Positions 24,924 to 37,843 of a stretch of 64,000 bases of DNA are shown one piece after another (within the stretch, counting starts at the first letter, position 1; each line of letters begins with the position of its first letter). The notes under the pieces are model-generated. The model did no database searches. It was given only the letters and a program-made list of their open reading frames with translations, and was not told where the DNA came from. A program made the translations under genes and the position numbers. The stretch covers positions 57,958-121,957 of the forward strand of contig NZ_QLTT01000010.1 of assembly GCF_003269295.1 (NCBI RefSeq), read 5' to 3'. This DNA comes from Lentzea atacamensis (lineage in GTDB: Bacteria > Actinomycetota > Actinomycetes > Mycobacteriales > Pseudonocardiaceae).

Positions 24924-25676
24924 GTGTGGGACGTTCTCGAACAGTTTTACGACTCCGTGCCCCGACCGGGATCTCGCGTTGAGGATCACGGCGAGCTGGT
25001 GCTCTTCGTCCAGGCCGGCGAGGGCTATCCGTACTACGCGCGGCCGCGGTTCCCCGGCGGGCGACCGACGGTCGCGGACGTGGTGAAGATGCGCGAACGC
25101 CAGCGCGAGCTCGGCGTGCCCGAGGCCCTCGAGTGGGTGCACGAGACCACGCCGGACCTGTACGACGCGGCGATCACGGCCGGTCTGGAGGTGCTCCGGG
25201 CGCCGCTGATGGTGCTCGACCCGGAGCAGCTGCCGGAACCGCACCCGCACGTGCGCGTGCTCGGCACGCGGCCGGCCGAGGTGTCGGTGGTGGCGGAGCT
25301 GGCGTTCTCGTCGCCGGGCACCGCGCCGGGTGACGTCGGTGCCGCGGAACGGGACGCGGCGCTCGCGGAGGCCGTCCCGCTGAGCACCCGGCACCGCCAC
25401 GCGGTGGCCGACCTGCCAGGCGAGGGCGTGCTGGCGGTGGGCACCGCGCAACGGGCGGGTGATGTAGTGGAGATCGCGGGAATCGGCACGTTGCCGGCGG
25501 CACGGCGACGTGGCCTCGGTGGTGCGGTCACTGCGGAGCTCGCGCGGGATGCCCTGGCACGGGGCGCGAAGCTCGTGTTCCTGTCGGCGGGAAGCCCGGA
25601 GATCGCGCGGGTCTACGAGCGTGTCGGGTTCAGGCACGCCGGAACGGCCTGCATCGCGTCACCAGTCGTGGGCTAG
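24924..25676 (+). CDS. GNAT-family N-acetyltransferase
   Basis: This 250-residue protein ends with a GNAT domain: VEIAGIGTLPAARRRGLGGAVTAELARDAL (acetyl-CoA loop, R/Q-x-x-G-x-G/A region as RRRGLGGA) and FLSAGSPEIARVYERVGFRHAGTA. The N-terminal 110 residues form a degenerate second lobe. Substrate is unknown. TAGCGT (24910-24915) is 8 nt before GTG 24924, indicating a leaderless transcript. Confidence 0.86.
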   Translation: MWDVLEQFYDSVPRPGSRVEDHGELVLFVQAGEGYPYYARPRFPGGRPTVADVVKMRERQRELGVPEALEWVHETTPDLYDAAITAGLEVLRAPLMVLDPEQLPEPHPHVRVLGTRPAEVSVVAELAFSSPGTAPGDVGAAERDAALAEAVPLSTRHRHAVADLPGEGVLAVGTAQRAGDVVEIAGIGTLPAARRRGLGGAVTAELARDALARGAKLVFLSAGSPEIARVYERVGFRHAGTACIASPVVG

Positions 25677-25925
25677 TTCGCCGTCTCTGGGCATCGGTAC
25701 GCGAAACAGGCAGCCAACGCACGGCATTCCGGACGGCTGGGCGAGCAGTTCGGCCTCGCCGCGGTGGATGAGCTCGCCGCAGTACGCGGTCATCGCGAGC
25801 GGTGTGCTGTCGTCGTCGGGCATGGGAACGAGGTGGCACGTGCGTTGTGTCTCGCCTACGACACCCGCACGCTTGCGGACCAGCAACACAGGCATGCGCG
25901 CTTCCGTTCGCCCTTGAGTGCTCAT
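25659..25925 (-). CDS. Small CxxC protein
   Basis: This 88-residue protein contains AYCGELIHRG and MPCVGCLFRVPMP, giving cysteines that could bind zinc. Similar small proteins follow XRE regulator genes in Pseudonocardiales; function is unknown. ATG 25925 overlaps the TGA of the 53-residue upstream ORF (ATGA). Its 3' end overlaps the GNAT gene by 18 bp. Confidence 0.65.
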   Translation of the reverse strand: MSTQGRTEARMPVLLVRKRAGVVGETQRTCHLVPMPDDDSTPLAMTAYCGELIHRGEAELLAQPSGMPCVGCLFRVPMPRDGELAHDW

Positions 25926-26083
25926 GCCTTCACCTCGACATCGTCGACCACACACACGACGGCGTGCGTGGTCGCGTAGAACTTGAGCCGGTACGGGCCC
26001 GCGTTCCGCTCTGCCACTGCCGCGCAGAACTTCTCGGCGCTGACCTCGTCCGAGCGCGGCGTTCGTTCGGCTAGGTCGATCAC
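25922..26083 (-). CDS. 53-residue ORF coupled to the CxxC protein
   Basis: A short gene from GTG 26083 (IDLAERTPRSDEVSAEKFCA ... LKFYATTHAVVCVVDDVEVKA) ends in TGA overlapping the ATG of the next gene. Codon bias is typical and the coupling supports expression. No family was recognised; it looks like a small alpha/beta domain with the pattern helix-strand-strand. Confidence 0.55.
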   Translation of the reverse strand: MIDLAERTPRSDEVSAEKFCAAVAERNAGPYRLKFYATTHAVVCVVDDVEVKA

Positions 26084-26141
26084 ACCTAGATCGTGCGGGG
26101 AGCGCCCGGAAATGAGGAGGGTCGCAGACCAATTGCGGGTC

Positions 26142-26164
26142 GCGTATGCGGAACTCGCATACGC
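26142..26164. terminator. Perfect hairpin after the XRE/TPR gene
   Basis: GCGTATGCG and CGCATACGC form a perfect 9-bp stem with a GAACT loop, starting 1 bp after the XRE stop codon. It can be a terminator for that gene or an operator for the two small downstream genes; there is no T-run. Confidence 0.55.
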
Positions 26165-26165
26165 C

Positions 26166-27497
26166 TTACCGCAGCTGGGTGACCTCGGCGGTGAGTTCGG
26201 CGATCGCGGGCGTCTCGTGCCACGGGCCGAGCTTGGCCAGCTCGGTCACGATCAGCTGGGAGCCTGTCGCACGGGCGAGGTCCAGTGCCGTGAACCCGAA
26301 GCCGACCGCCTGCTCCACGTCACCGCTGGCGGCGTACGCGTAGGCGAGCTTGGCCGTGTGCACTCCCTGCTCCCACTGGCAGATGCGGCCCCACCTGGGC
26401 ATGAGCTGCGTGTACGCGGTGATCGCCCGGCGGTGGTCGGCGAGGTCGACCATGCTGGCGGCGCGCTGGATCTCCACGTGCAGGTCGGTGAAGCAGTAAC
26501 CGATGGAGTACTCGTCGCTCTGCGGCCGTTCCGCGCTCAACGCCAGTGACTGCGCGAGGTCGAACCGCGGCATGCACGCGTCGTAGCCCGCACGTGCGAG
26601 ACCTCGTGCTTCCTGCCGCAACGCCATCGCGCGCACGATCGGGCTCACGCCGGTCTCGCGCTGGGCGGCGCGCGCCAGGCCGATGACGCGGTCGTCGTCG
26701 CCGTCGACCTCGGCGAGCTGGCTCATCCGCACGTAGCAGTACGCGACGACATCCCTGTCGTCCGCGGCCTGACCCTGCTCGAGAGCCCTGGACGTCCACG
26801 CCCCCGCGCCGCGCAGGTCGCCGATCTCCTCGTGCAACCAGCCGTAGAACTCCGCGTACATCGCACCCGTGCCGAGCAACCGCCGACGGACCTCCCCGCG
26901 CGCGTTGCGGCGCAGTGCGTCGATGAAGTCGTACATGTTGCGGACGGCGGGCATGAGCGCGCCGGTGCCACGCCAGTTGTGCGCGTCGTTGACGATCCGT
27001 CGCAGCACGAGCAGCTGGCTCACGGCGTCGTTGGCCAGCACGCCGTCGCCGTTCGCACCGAAGGCAGCGGAGGCGCACAACGCCATCAGCGCCTTGCCCT
27101 CCATGCCCACGACCAGGTCTTTCGCCACGGCCTCCAGCCCGCCGGCGCCCAGGCTCCTGGCCTCACCCGACCGCATCGGCACGGTGCGGTCGGTCAGGCC
27201 GAGCAGGTGGGCGGGGATGCCGAGCAACCGCTGCATCGTCCTGAGCACGCGCAGGTCGTAGGCGATGTTGCTGCCGGCTTCCAGGCGCGAGATCGCCGAC
27301 TGCGAGAACCCGGCGAGCGTGCCCAGCTCGTCCTGACGCAGGCCGTGCGCCTTGCGCGCGATCGCGACCACGGCGCCGGGTGACTCCGCGGCGACCGCGT
27401 CCCGCACTTCCTTCGACTCCCAGATGGCGGGCGGCAGCACCGGCAGCGGCCCGTCCGGGACGACGACGGCGTTCTTAGCTGGGTTGCTCAACCTCAA
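26166..27497 (-). CDS. XRE-family regulator with TPR-like sensor domain
   Basis: This 443-residue regulator has an HTH at about residues 45-95 (AHGLRQDELGTLAGFSQSAISRLEAGSNIAYDLRVL) and a long helical TPR-like C-terminal domain, the architecture of Streptomyces regulators of secondary metabolism and quorum-type sensing (for example with WYL-free TPR). Ligand and targets are unknown. It may start at ATG 27497 or a few codons later. Two small genes follow on the same strand. Confidence 0.85.
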   Translation of the reverse strand: MRLSNPAKNAVVVPDGPLPVLPPAIWESKEVRDAVAAESPGAVVAIARKAHGLRQDELGTLAGFSQSAISRLEAGSNIAYDLRVLRTMQRLLGIPAHLLGLTDRTVPMRSGEARSLGAGGLEAVAKDLVVGMEGKALMALCASAAFGANGDGVLANDAVSQLLVLRRIVNDAHNWRGTGALMPAVRNMYDFIDALRRNARGEVRRRLLGTGAMYAEFYGWLHEEIGDLRGAGAWTSRALEQGQAADDRDVVAYCYVRMSQLAEVDGDDDRVIGLARAAQRETGVSPIVRAMALRQEARGLARAGYDACMPRFDLAQSLALSAERPQSDEYSIGYCFTDLHVEIQRAASMVDLADHRRAITAYTQLMPRWGRICQWEQGVHTAKLAYAYAASGDVEQAVGFGFTALDLARATGSQLIVTELAKLGPWHETPAIAELTAEVTQLR

Positions 27498-27587
27498 CGC
27501 CTCCCGCGTTCACCACGCATCATGCCGGTCTTGCCGAAATCGCGCTTCCTCCATCTCAACTGGGCCGGCACCGACTATTCTGCGCGC

Positions 27588-28343
27588 GTGATCAAGGACT
27601 TCGGGGCTGGTGTCGCACTGCTGCTGCGCGGGTTCAGGCTGGTGTTCAGCTCGCCGAAGCGCGTGCTCGTCGGGGCGTTGCCCGCGGTCATCACCGCTGT
27701 GCTGATGATCACCGGCTGGGTGCTGCTCCTCACCCACATCGACTCGATCTCCGGGTGGCTGACGGGTTTCGCGGACTCGTGGAGCGAGACCTGGCGCAAC
27801 GTCGTCGAGGTCGCCGTCGGAATTTCGGTGATCGCGGCGACCCTCGGCCTGAGCGTGCTGCTGTTCACCGCGATCACGATCATGATCGGCGGCCCGTTCT
27901 ACGAGTACATCGCAGAAGAGGTCGAGGACGAGCTCGGCGGCGTGCCCGGTACCGAGCAGGTCGGCTGGTGGCGCGGGTTCCTGGTCGGGCTGCGCAGCAC
28001 GATCCTGCTGGTCGGCACGTCGATCCTGTTCGCGATCCCGCTGTTCTTCTGCGGGTTCATCCCCGTCGTCGGGCAGACCGTGGTGCCGGTGCTCGCCGTG
28101 TGCATCAACGGCTACCTGCTGGGCATCGAGCTGACCGGCATCCCGTTCACGCGGCGCGGCAAGTCGTTCAAGCAGCGCAGGCAGGTCCTCGCGACGCGGC
28201 GGGCGATGGTGCTCGGGTTCGCCGTCCCCGCGTACCTGCTGTGCCTGGTCCCGCTGGCCGCGATCGTCGTGCTCCCGGCGGCGATGGCAGGCGGCACGGT
28301 GTTGTCGCACCGCCTGCTCACCGGTGACCGCTCGGCCGCCTAG
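27588..28343 (+). CDS. EI24/CysZ-family membrane protein
   Basis: This 251-residue protein matches the EI24 domain family, with LLLRGFRLVFSSPKRVLVGALPAVITAVL, the re-entrant ITIMIGGPFYEYIAEEVEDELG and ELTGIPFTRRGKSFKQRR. CysZ homologues carry sulfate; substrate here is not established. Four to five hydrophobic helices are visible. GTG 27588 lies 6 nt after TATTCT (27576-27581), hence leaderless; the ATG at 27522 lies within the promoter region. Its stop overlaps that of the convergent next gene. Confidence 0.83.
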   Translation: MIKDFGAGVALLLRGFRLVFSSPKRVLVGALPAVITAVLMITGWVLLLTHIDSISGWLTGFADSWSETWRNVVEVAVGISVIAATLGLSVLLFTAITIMIGGPFYEYIAEEVEDELGGVPGTEQVGWWRGFLVGLRSTILLVGTSILFAIPLFFCGFIPVVGQTVVPVLAVCINGYLLGIELTGIPFTRRGKSFKQRRQVLATRRAMVLGFAVPAYLLCLVPLAAIVVLPAAMAGGTVLSHRLLTGDRSAA

Positions 28344-30289
28344 AAGGGCAGCCAGGCCTGCTGCGCCAGGCCGCTGCGGGCGTTGATCTGCACGCCCGAC
28401 GCGGAGATCGACCACAGCTGGTCGCCGATCACGATCGTGCGCCTGGCTCCGCCGTGGTTCTGCCCGCTCGCCGGCTCGACGATCTTGCCCGTCTCCCGGA
28501 TCTGGTTGCCCTCGACCCGCAGCACCAGTGACGACGCCTCGAAGTTCGTCTTGTACTGCGTCACCGGGATGACCAGCGTGCCGTCGGGCGGCCAGTACAG
28601 GAACGCGTGCGGGTCGAACTGGGCCTCGGAGTTCGAGCCCGGCAGGTGGTGCTGCGCGAGCCGTTGCGGTGCCGCGGGGTTGCTCACGTCGAACAGCGAC
28701 ACCTGCGTTCCGGTGGTGCGGCCCTGGTCGGTGGCCTCCTGACCGACGCCGATCAGCTTCCCGTCGCCAGCGGGGTGCAGGTAGGCGGAGTAGCCGGTGA
28801 TCTTCAGCTCGCCCATCACCCTGGGCTGCCTGGGATCGCTCAGGTCCAGCGTGTAGAGCGGGTCGGTCTGCCGGAACGTGACGACGTAGCCCATCTTGCC
28901 GATGAAGCGCACGCTGTAGATGCGCTCGCCCTTGCCGAGCCCGCCGATCTGACCTTCCTTGGTCAGCTGGTTCCCGTTGCGGCGCAACGTGGTGACGAAG
29001 CTCTCCGACGGCGGCGGTTGCTGCTGTGGCGCGATGTCGCCGGGCATGCGCCAGCAGCAACGGATCTCGGTGCCCGTCGTGGTGGCGACGCGCAGCACTC
29101 CGTCGTGTTCGGACAACGAGTACTGGTTCAGCAGCGTGCCGTTGACGTCACCGGACGCGACGTGCTTCGGCGGGCCCGCCTGGCTGATGTCGAACTGGTG
29201 GATCGCCGTGGTGATCGGGCGCTGCACCGTTGGCTTGCCGGGGAGTTCCGGCAGCAGGCGGTGGTCGTCGGCGATGTAGAGGTTGCGGTCGGTGCCGTAG
29301 ACCGTGTCACCGTCGGCCACGATCGACACCGGCTGGCCGGTGCCTAGCTGGCCGGACAGCTCGAACGTGAGCACGGTCAGCATCGACGTCGCCGAGTGCA
29401 CGGCGGGGTGGCTGATGTTGGGGCAGTCGACCAGGGTTCCGCTGGACTTGGCACCGTTCTGGTCCAGCTCGTAGCGCGGCAGCCACGAGGTGATCGGCTC
29501 GCTCTGCAGGATCTCCTTGTTGCGGCGCAACGCTCCCGCTTCGTTGGTCGTCATGTCCGGGTAGACCCACTGCAGCCGCGGCTGCGAGCGGACGACGACG
29601 CGGGCGGTGCCGCCGATCTGGCGGGCGTCGAGGTAGAAGCCGTCGGTCTTGAGGCTGCCGATCTGCTTGAGCGCCTTGAGGTCCACGAGCAGGATCTCGG
29701 TGGCGCTGTCGAACACCGGCATCGTCGGTTTGCCGCGCTCGAGGGCAATGGCGTCGGTGTGGCCGACGATCACCAGCGCGCGGTCACCGGCGACGAGGAG
29801 CTGGGTGGCGTGGCGGTTGCCGATGTCGACCGTGCCCGTGATGGTCCTGCTCGCCACGTCGACCACGCGCAGCTTGCCGTCCGCGACGGAGACGACGCGC
29901 TTTCCGTCCGTCTTCACGATGTCCGGCTCGTCGACGCCCTGTTCGTGGACGTTCGTCGTCGAGTGCCCCTGCTGCTGCGTCGGAGGCGTGGCGGCCTTCT
30001 GCTCCGCATGGCTCCGCTGCGGGGTGCCTGCGCTCAGGTCCGTCGCCATGCCTTCACCGGCGGCGAAGATGTCGGGGCCGCCCCCGATGCCGTAGGCGGT
30101 GACGTACGGGGCCATGGCGCGGCGCAGTTCGGCCACCGCGTTGTCGCACGAGTCGAACGCGACGAGACGCACCGGCCCGTAGTCCACGACCGGTGGTGGT
30201 GCGAGGGTTTCGTCCCTCACCGCGGAGCTCACACACACTCCGGCGACGGCCAGCACGGCGGCGCCGGCCAACAGCTTTCTGCCGTTCAT
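28340..30289 (-). CDS. Secreted or anchored beta-propeller protein
   Basis: This 649-residue protein has an N-terminal signal or anchor segment (KLLAGAAVLAVAGVCVSS), a Gln/Thr linker and a beta-propeller domain of the bacterial Beta_propel (DUF2077-like) family, starting TNVHEQGVDEPDIVKTDGKRVVSVADG. VDEPDIVKTDG is the family hallmark. It is outside the membrane and binding function is unknown. ATG 30289 is chosen because the hydrophobic segment begins there. Confidence 0.82.
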   Translation of the reverse strand: MNGRKLLAGAAVLAVAGVCVSSAVRDETLAPPPVVDYGPVRLVAFDSCDNAVAELRRAMAPYVTAYGIGGGPDIFAAGEGMATDLSAGTPQRSHAEQKAATPPTQQQGHSTTNVHEQGVDEPDIVKTDGKRVVSVADGKLRVVDVASRTITGTVDIGNRHATQLLVAGDRALVIVGHTDAIALERGKPTMPVFDSATEILLVDLKALKQIGSLKTDGFYLDARQIGGTARVVVRSQPRLQWVYPDMTTNEAGALRRNKEILQSEPITSWLPRYELDQNGAKSSGTLVDCPNISHPAVHSATSMLTVLTFELSGQLGTGQPVSIVADGDTVYGTDRNLYIADDHRLLPELPGKPTVQRPITTAIHQFDISQAGPPKHVASGDVNGTLLNQYSLSEHDGVLRVATTTGTEIRCCWRMPGDIAPQQQPPPSESFVTTLRRNGNQLTKEGQIGGLGKGERIYSVRFIGKMGYVVTFRQTDPLYTLDLSDPRQPRVMGELKITGYSAYLHPAGDGKLIGVGQEATDQGRTTGTQVSLFDVSNPAAPQRLAQHHLPGSNSEAQFDPHAFLYWPPDGTLVIPVTQYKTNFEASSLVLRVEGNQIRETGKIVEPASGQNHGGARRTIVIGDQLWSISASGVQINARSGLAQQAWLPF

Positions 30290-30310
30290 GCCACCAGGAC
30301 GGAAACAAGG

Positions 30311-30350
30311 CCGGGAAGGGTTGCGCGCCGTCCGCGGCAACCCTTCCCGG
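30311..30350 (-). terminator. Hairpin terminator after the trypsin gene
   Basis: CCGGGAAGGGTTGC (30311-30324) pairs perfectly with GCAACCCTTCCCGG (30337-30350), a 14-bp stem with a 12-nt loop, 8 bp after the protease stop codon. Confidence 0.8.
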
Positions 30351-30358
30351 AGGTGGTG

Positions 30359-31171
30359 CTAGGAGTTGATCTGCGCCTGGATCTGCGTCGCGTACGTGGA
30401 GACGCGGGCGTAGATGCCGGGCCAGCCGGCGTCCGCGCAGCCCTCGCCCCACGACGTGATGCCGATCAGCTTGCCACCGGCCACGAGCGGGCCACCGGAG
30501 TCGCCCTGGCAGGTGTCGGTACCGCCCTGGGCGTACCCGGCGCACACCATGTGGGTGGCGTTGAAGCGGCTGCCGTACGAGCTGGCGCAGCTGGAGTTGC
30601 TGGTCAGCGGCACGGTGGCCTTGAGCAGGTAGCGCGAGTCCGTACCGCCGGACGAGGTGTCGCCCCAGCCGAGGATCGTCGAGCTGGTGCCCTCCGCGTA
30701 CAGCGCGCTGTCCGCGGAGGTGGCGAACTTGATCGGGGTCTGCGGCAGGTTGCGGTCGAGCGTGAGGACCGAGACGTCGTAGCCGCGGGTCACGTCGGTG
30801 TAGCTCGGGTGGATCCAGATCCTCGTGACGCGGGCGACGGTGCCCGCGGTGGAGTTCTTGTCGTCGCGGCCGGCCACGACGCGCACGGCGGACGCCGAGT
30901 CGCCGACGGTGCAGTGCGCCGCGGTGACGACCTTGTTGGGAGCCACGAGCGTGCCACCGCAGTACTGGAAGCCGCTGCTGGTCGCCAGATAGACGACCCA
31001 CGGGTAGGTGGACGTGCTCGCACGCGTGCCACCGACGACCTGGACGCCGACTCCGCCGTCGACGGTCGGGGTCGGAGCTGCTTCGGCCACGCTGACGCAC
31101 GCCATCGGCAGCGTTGCCGCCACCAATGCCGCGCCGAGCCATGACCGGAGGCGGTGCAGGGTTGCCGCCAT
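30359..31171 (-). CDS. Secreted trypsin-like serine protease (S1A)
   Basis: This 270-residue protease has a signal peptide (1-33), a short propeptide and the mature start near VVGGTRAS. The triad is H86 (VTAAHC), D132 (GYDVSVL) and S225 (CQGDSGGP). D219, six residues before the serine, corresponds to D189 of trypsin and predicts cleavage after Arg or Lys. Cysteines for three disulfides are present. AAGGAG lies 8 nt before ATG 31171, so the upstream ATG 31177 is not used. Confidence 0.93.
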   Translation of the reverse strand: MAATLHRLRSWLGAALVAATLPMACVSVAEAAPTPTVDGGVGVQVVGGTRASTSTYPWVVYLATSSGFQYCGGTLVAPNKVVTAAHCTVGDSASAVRVVAGRDDKNSTAGTVARVTRIWIHPSYTDVTRGYDVSVLTLDRNLPQTPIKFATSADSALYAEGTSSTILGWGDTSSGGTDSRYLLKATVPLTSNSSCASSYGSRFNATHMVCAGYAQGGTDTCQGDSGGPLVAGGKLIGITSWGEGCADAGWPGIYARVSTYATQIQAQINS

Positions 31172-31341
31172 GATCATTCTCCTTTTTCTGTTGTGTCCCC
31201 CCGGTGCAGGGCCGGGAGTTCGTATAGATCAACACGGCCTTTCGAGACCGGGTAGGGCTGGTCTTCGTAGGCCATTCGGCCGCGTCCGCGCTCGCGTGAT
31301 TGGATCGAGCACGAACAACCCCGTTCCGAGAGGAAGTTGTG

Positions 31342-31716
31342 ATGGCCCCCACGAAGCCCGACGTCGACCCGCACGACGGCCCGGCGCCCGCAGACCTGGT
31401 GATCGAGGACATCGCGGTTGGTGACGGCGAGGAGGCCAAGGCCGGTCAGCGCGTTCTCGTGCACTACGTCGGTGTGTCGCACTCGACCGGTGAGCAGTTC
31501 GACGCGTCCTGGGACCGCGGCGAGCCGTTCCAGTTCCCGCTCGGTGGCGGCCGCGTCATCCAGGGCTGGGACCAGGGCGTCGCCGGCATGAAGGTCGGCG
31601 GTCGCCGCAAGCTGGTCATCCCGCCGCACCTGGGCTACGGCTCGCGCGGTGCCGGTGGCGTGATCAAGCCCAACGAGACCCTGATCTTCGTGGTCGACCT
31701 GCTCGGTGTCGCCTAG
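31342..31716 (+). CDS. FKBP-type peptidyl-prolyl isomerase
   Basis: This 124-residue cytoplasmic FKBP shows GQRVLVHYVGVSHSTGEQFDASW, VIQGWDQGVAGMKVGGRRKLVIPPHLGYG and ETLIFVVDLLGV, the complete FKBP fold with the binding-pocket Tyr, Asp and Trp. It speeds cis-trans isomerisation of X-Pro bonds and can bind FK506. GAGAGGAAG precedes ATG 31342. A strong terminator follows. Confidence 0.94.
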   Translation: MAPTKPDVDPHDGPAPADLVIEDIAVGDGEEAKAGQRVLVHYVGVSHSTGEQFDASWDRGEPFQFPLGGGRVIQGWDQGVAGMKVGGRRKLVIPPHLGYGSRGAGGVIKPNETLIFVVDLLGVA

Positions 31717-31728
31717 AACACAGCTCTG

Positions 31729-31763
31729 ACGGCGTTCCACTGGTCCGCCCAGTGGAACGCCGT
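31729..31763 (+). terminator. Hairpin terminator after FKBP gene
   Basis: ACGGCGTTCCACTG (31729-31742) pairs perfectly with CAGTGGAACGCCGT (31750-31763), a 14-bp stem with a 7-nt loop, 12 bp after the FKBP stop. It separates FKBP from the effector locus. Confidence 0.82.
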
Positions 31764-31855
31764 TGGTCTGTGCGGCCGATTTGCCGTGCGGGCGGAACTG
31801 GATCAGGCCCGCCTGCGTCATCCTTTGAGTCCGCTGCCGAAGAGAGGGAACACGC

Positions 31856-32389
31856 GTGCCCGAGGACATCGCCGGGTCGGAGCAGATGCTCGCGAACTGG
31901 AACCAGAACATCCAGGAACGCGCCGCGCGTTACCAGGACATGGCGACGCGCGTGCAGGGCATGACGATCTCCGAGCGGTCCTCCGACGGCGCAGTCGAAC
32001 TGACCATCGGCTCCAACGGGATCCTGCAGAACCTCGTGATCAACGAGTCGGCCGCGGGACGCCGGATGTCCGAGATCAGCGGCGAGATCATGAAGCTGCT
32101 GCAGCGCGCGCAGTCGAAGATCCCCGCGCTGCTGCAGGAGGCGATGGCGGAGACCATCGGCACGCAGGACGAGACGGCCAACGTGCTGTTCAACGAGGCC
32201 AAGAAGAACTTCCCGGCGCCGCCGCCGGAGGACCCGCCCGCGCGAGCGCCGTACGACAACAACGAAATGAACTTCCGGGTGGAGGACGACGCGCCGCCAC
32301 CTCCTCCGCGCGCCACGCCACCTCCCGCGCGCCGCCGTCCGCCGTCGGATGACGACGACGACTTCGGCGGTCAGTCGGTGCTGTCCTGA
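31856..32389 (+). CDS. YbaB/EbfC-family protein of a T7SS effector locus
   Basis: Residues 1-115 match the YbaB/EbfC DNA-binding fold (RVQGMTISERSSDGAVELTI, then GSNGILQNLVINESAAGRRM and a long helix); residues 120-177 are a Pro/Asp-rich tail. In actinomycetes YbaB paralogues are regularly the first gene of small WXG/EspC effector operons, where their role is unknown. GTG 31856 is preceded by GAGGG. The next gene, an EspC-like protein, starts 34 bp after its stop. Confidence 0.82.
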   Translation: MPEDIAGSEQMLANWNQNIQERAARYQDMATRVQGMTISERSSDGAVELTIGSNGILQNLVINESAAGRRMSEISGEIMKLLQRAQSKIPALLQEAMAETIGTQDETANVLFNEAKKNFPAPPPEDPPARAPYDNNEMNFRVEDDAPPPPPRATPPPARRRPPSDDDDDFGGQSVLS

Positions 32390-32423
32390 TCTTCTGTCCA
32401 CTGCTCGAACTTGAGGGGGTTCG

Positions 32424-32728
32424 ATGACTGCCGGCGGTTTCAACGTCACGTCGGACGTGCTGGAAGCGCACGCCAAGGCCCTGGAGGGCCTGCACGGCCG
32501 GTTGCAGGGAGCAGTGGACGCGGCGAACACCGTGTCGATGCCGACCGACGCGTACGGGATCATCTGCCAGCCGTTCCGCATGCTGCTCGATCCCGTTGAG
32601 CAGTGGGGCCTGGACGCGCTGAAGGGCGTCGCCGAGGCGATGGACTCCACCGCGAAGCGCGTCACCGAGACCGCGAAGCACTACCAGGCCGTCGAGGACC
32701 AGATCGCCAACACGCTGAAGGGCTTCTG

Positions 32729-32729
<1 letters not shown>
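32424..32729 (+). CDS. EspC-like type VII secretion target
   Basis: This 101-residue helical hairpin protein (FNVTSDVLEAHAKALEGLHG, central AYGIICQPFRMLL, ending YQAVEDQIANTLKGF) belongs to the ESX EspC-like family, similar in role to WXG100 substrates, and would dimerise with or chaperone the downstream toxin for export. Its TGA overlaps the ATG of the toxin gene (TGATG), so translation is coupled. Confidence 0.82.
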
Positions 32730-37180
<4,451 letters not shown>

Positions 37181-37204
37181 TCAACCGGAAGGAACTGTTT
37201 CGTC

Positions 37205-37654
37205 ATGTCGGAACCCGGTCCGCTCTCTCCGCCCGAGCAGGAGGAAGTAGTCCAGAACGCCTGCGCGGCCCTCGTGCGGGAAGCCCCAAACGGCTGGCAG
37301 CAGATCCGGTTCGAGTTCTACTCGACGGTCGGCATCGACAGCGCCAGGTTCGAGGTCACGGCGCAGGACGGGAGCGAGGTCAAGCTCGCCCCTCCGATGA
37401 GCGCCATGGACCCGCTCGGCGACCTGCGGACAGAAATGTACGAAGAGGGCAAGGGCAGTTGGTTCACGGCCAGGATCGTGATCAACCCACCCGGCAGCTA
37501 CTCCGTCGAGTACGACTACGACGGCGAGCCGGCCTTCAAGCCGCCGCTGCAGGCCGACGTGTACGCCCTCGACTTCGAGCACTTCCCGCGCTCGGAGGAG
37601 AACACGCCCGACTGGCTTCGCGCGAAACTCGCCGAAGCGGCCAAGACCGAGTAA
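37205..37654 (+). CDS. YezG-family (DUF600) immunity protein
   Basis: This 149-residue acidic protein matches the YezG/DUF600 immunity family: GWQQIRFEFYSTVGIDSARFE, LRTEMYEEGKGSWFTARIVI, YSVEYDYDGEPAF and FPRSEENTPDWLRAKL. YezG neutralises the YeeF-type nuclease in Bacillus, and the same pairing is seen here 24 bp after a toxin with that nuclease type. It probably protects the producer and kin in the cytoplasm. Confidence 0.85.
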   Translation: MSEPGPLSPPEQEEVVQNACAALVREAPNGWQQIRFEFYSTVGIDSARFEVTAQDGSEVKLAPPMSAMDPLGDLRTEMYEEGKGSWFTARIVINPPGSYSVEYDYDGEPAFKPPLQADVYALDFEHFPRSEENTPDWLRAKLAEAAKTE

Positions 37655-37843
37655 CGGAACCGAGCCACCCGGACGCGCCCACGCCTCACCCCGATCGCTT
37701 CGCCACGCCGCCCGCTGTGCGAATGCTCCTGGCCACCTGGCTCGTGACCACGTGAACGGGTGGAGGTGCCCGACCGGCCCGCGCGCGCGACGGCCGCCCG
37801 ATAAGATCAGCGGGCGTTTTACGGGGAGAGGGGCGAGAACCAC

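Noticed and set aside
27510-29060. 516-residue minus-strand ORF
   Set aside because: It runs across the EI24 gene antisense and out of frame through the propeller gene; it has no domain.
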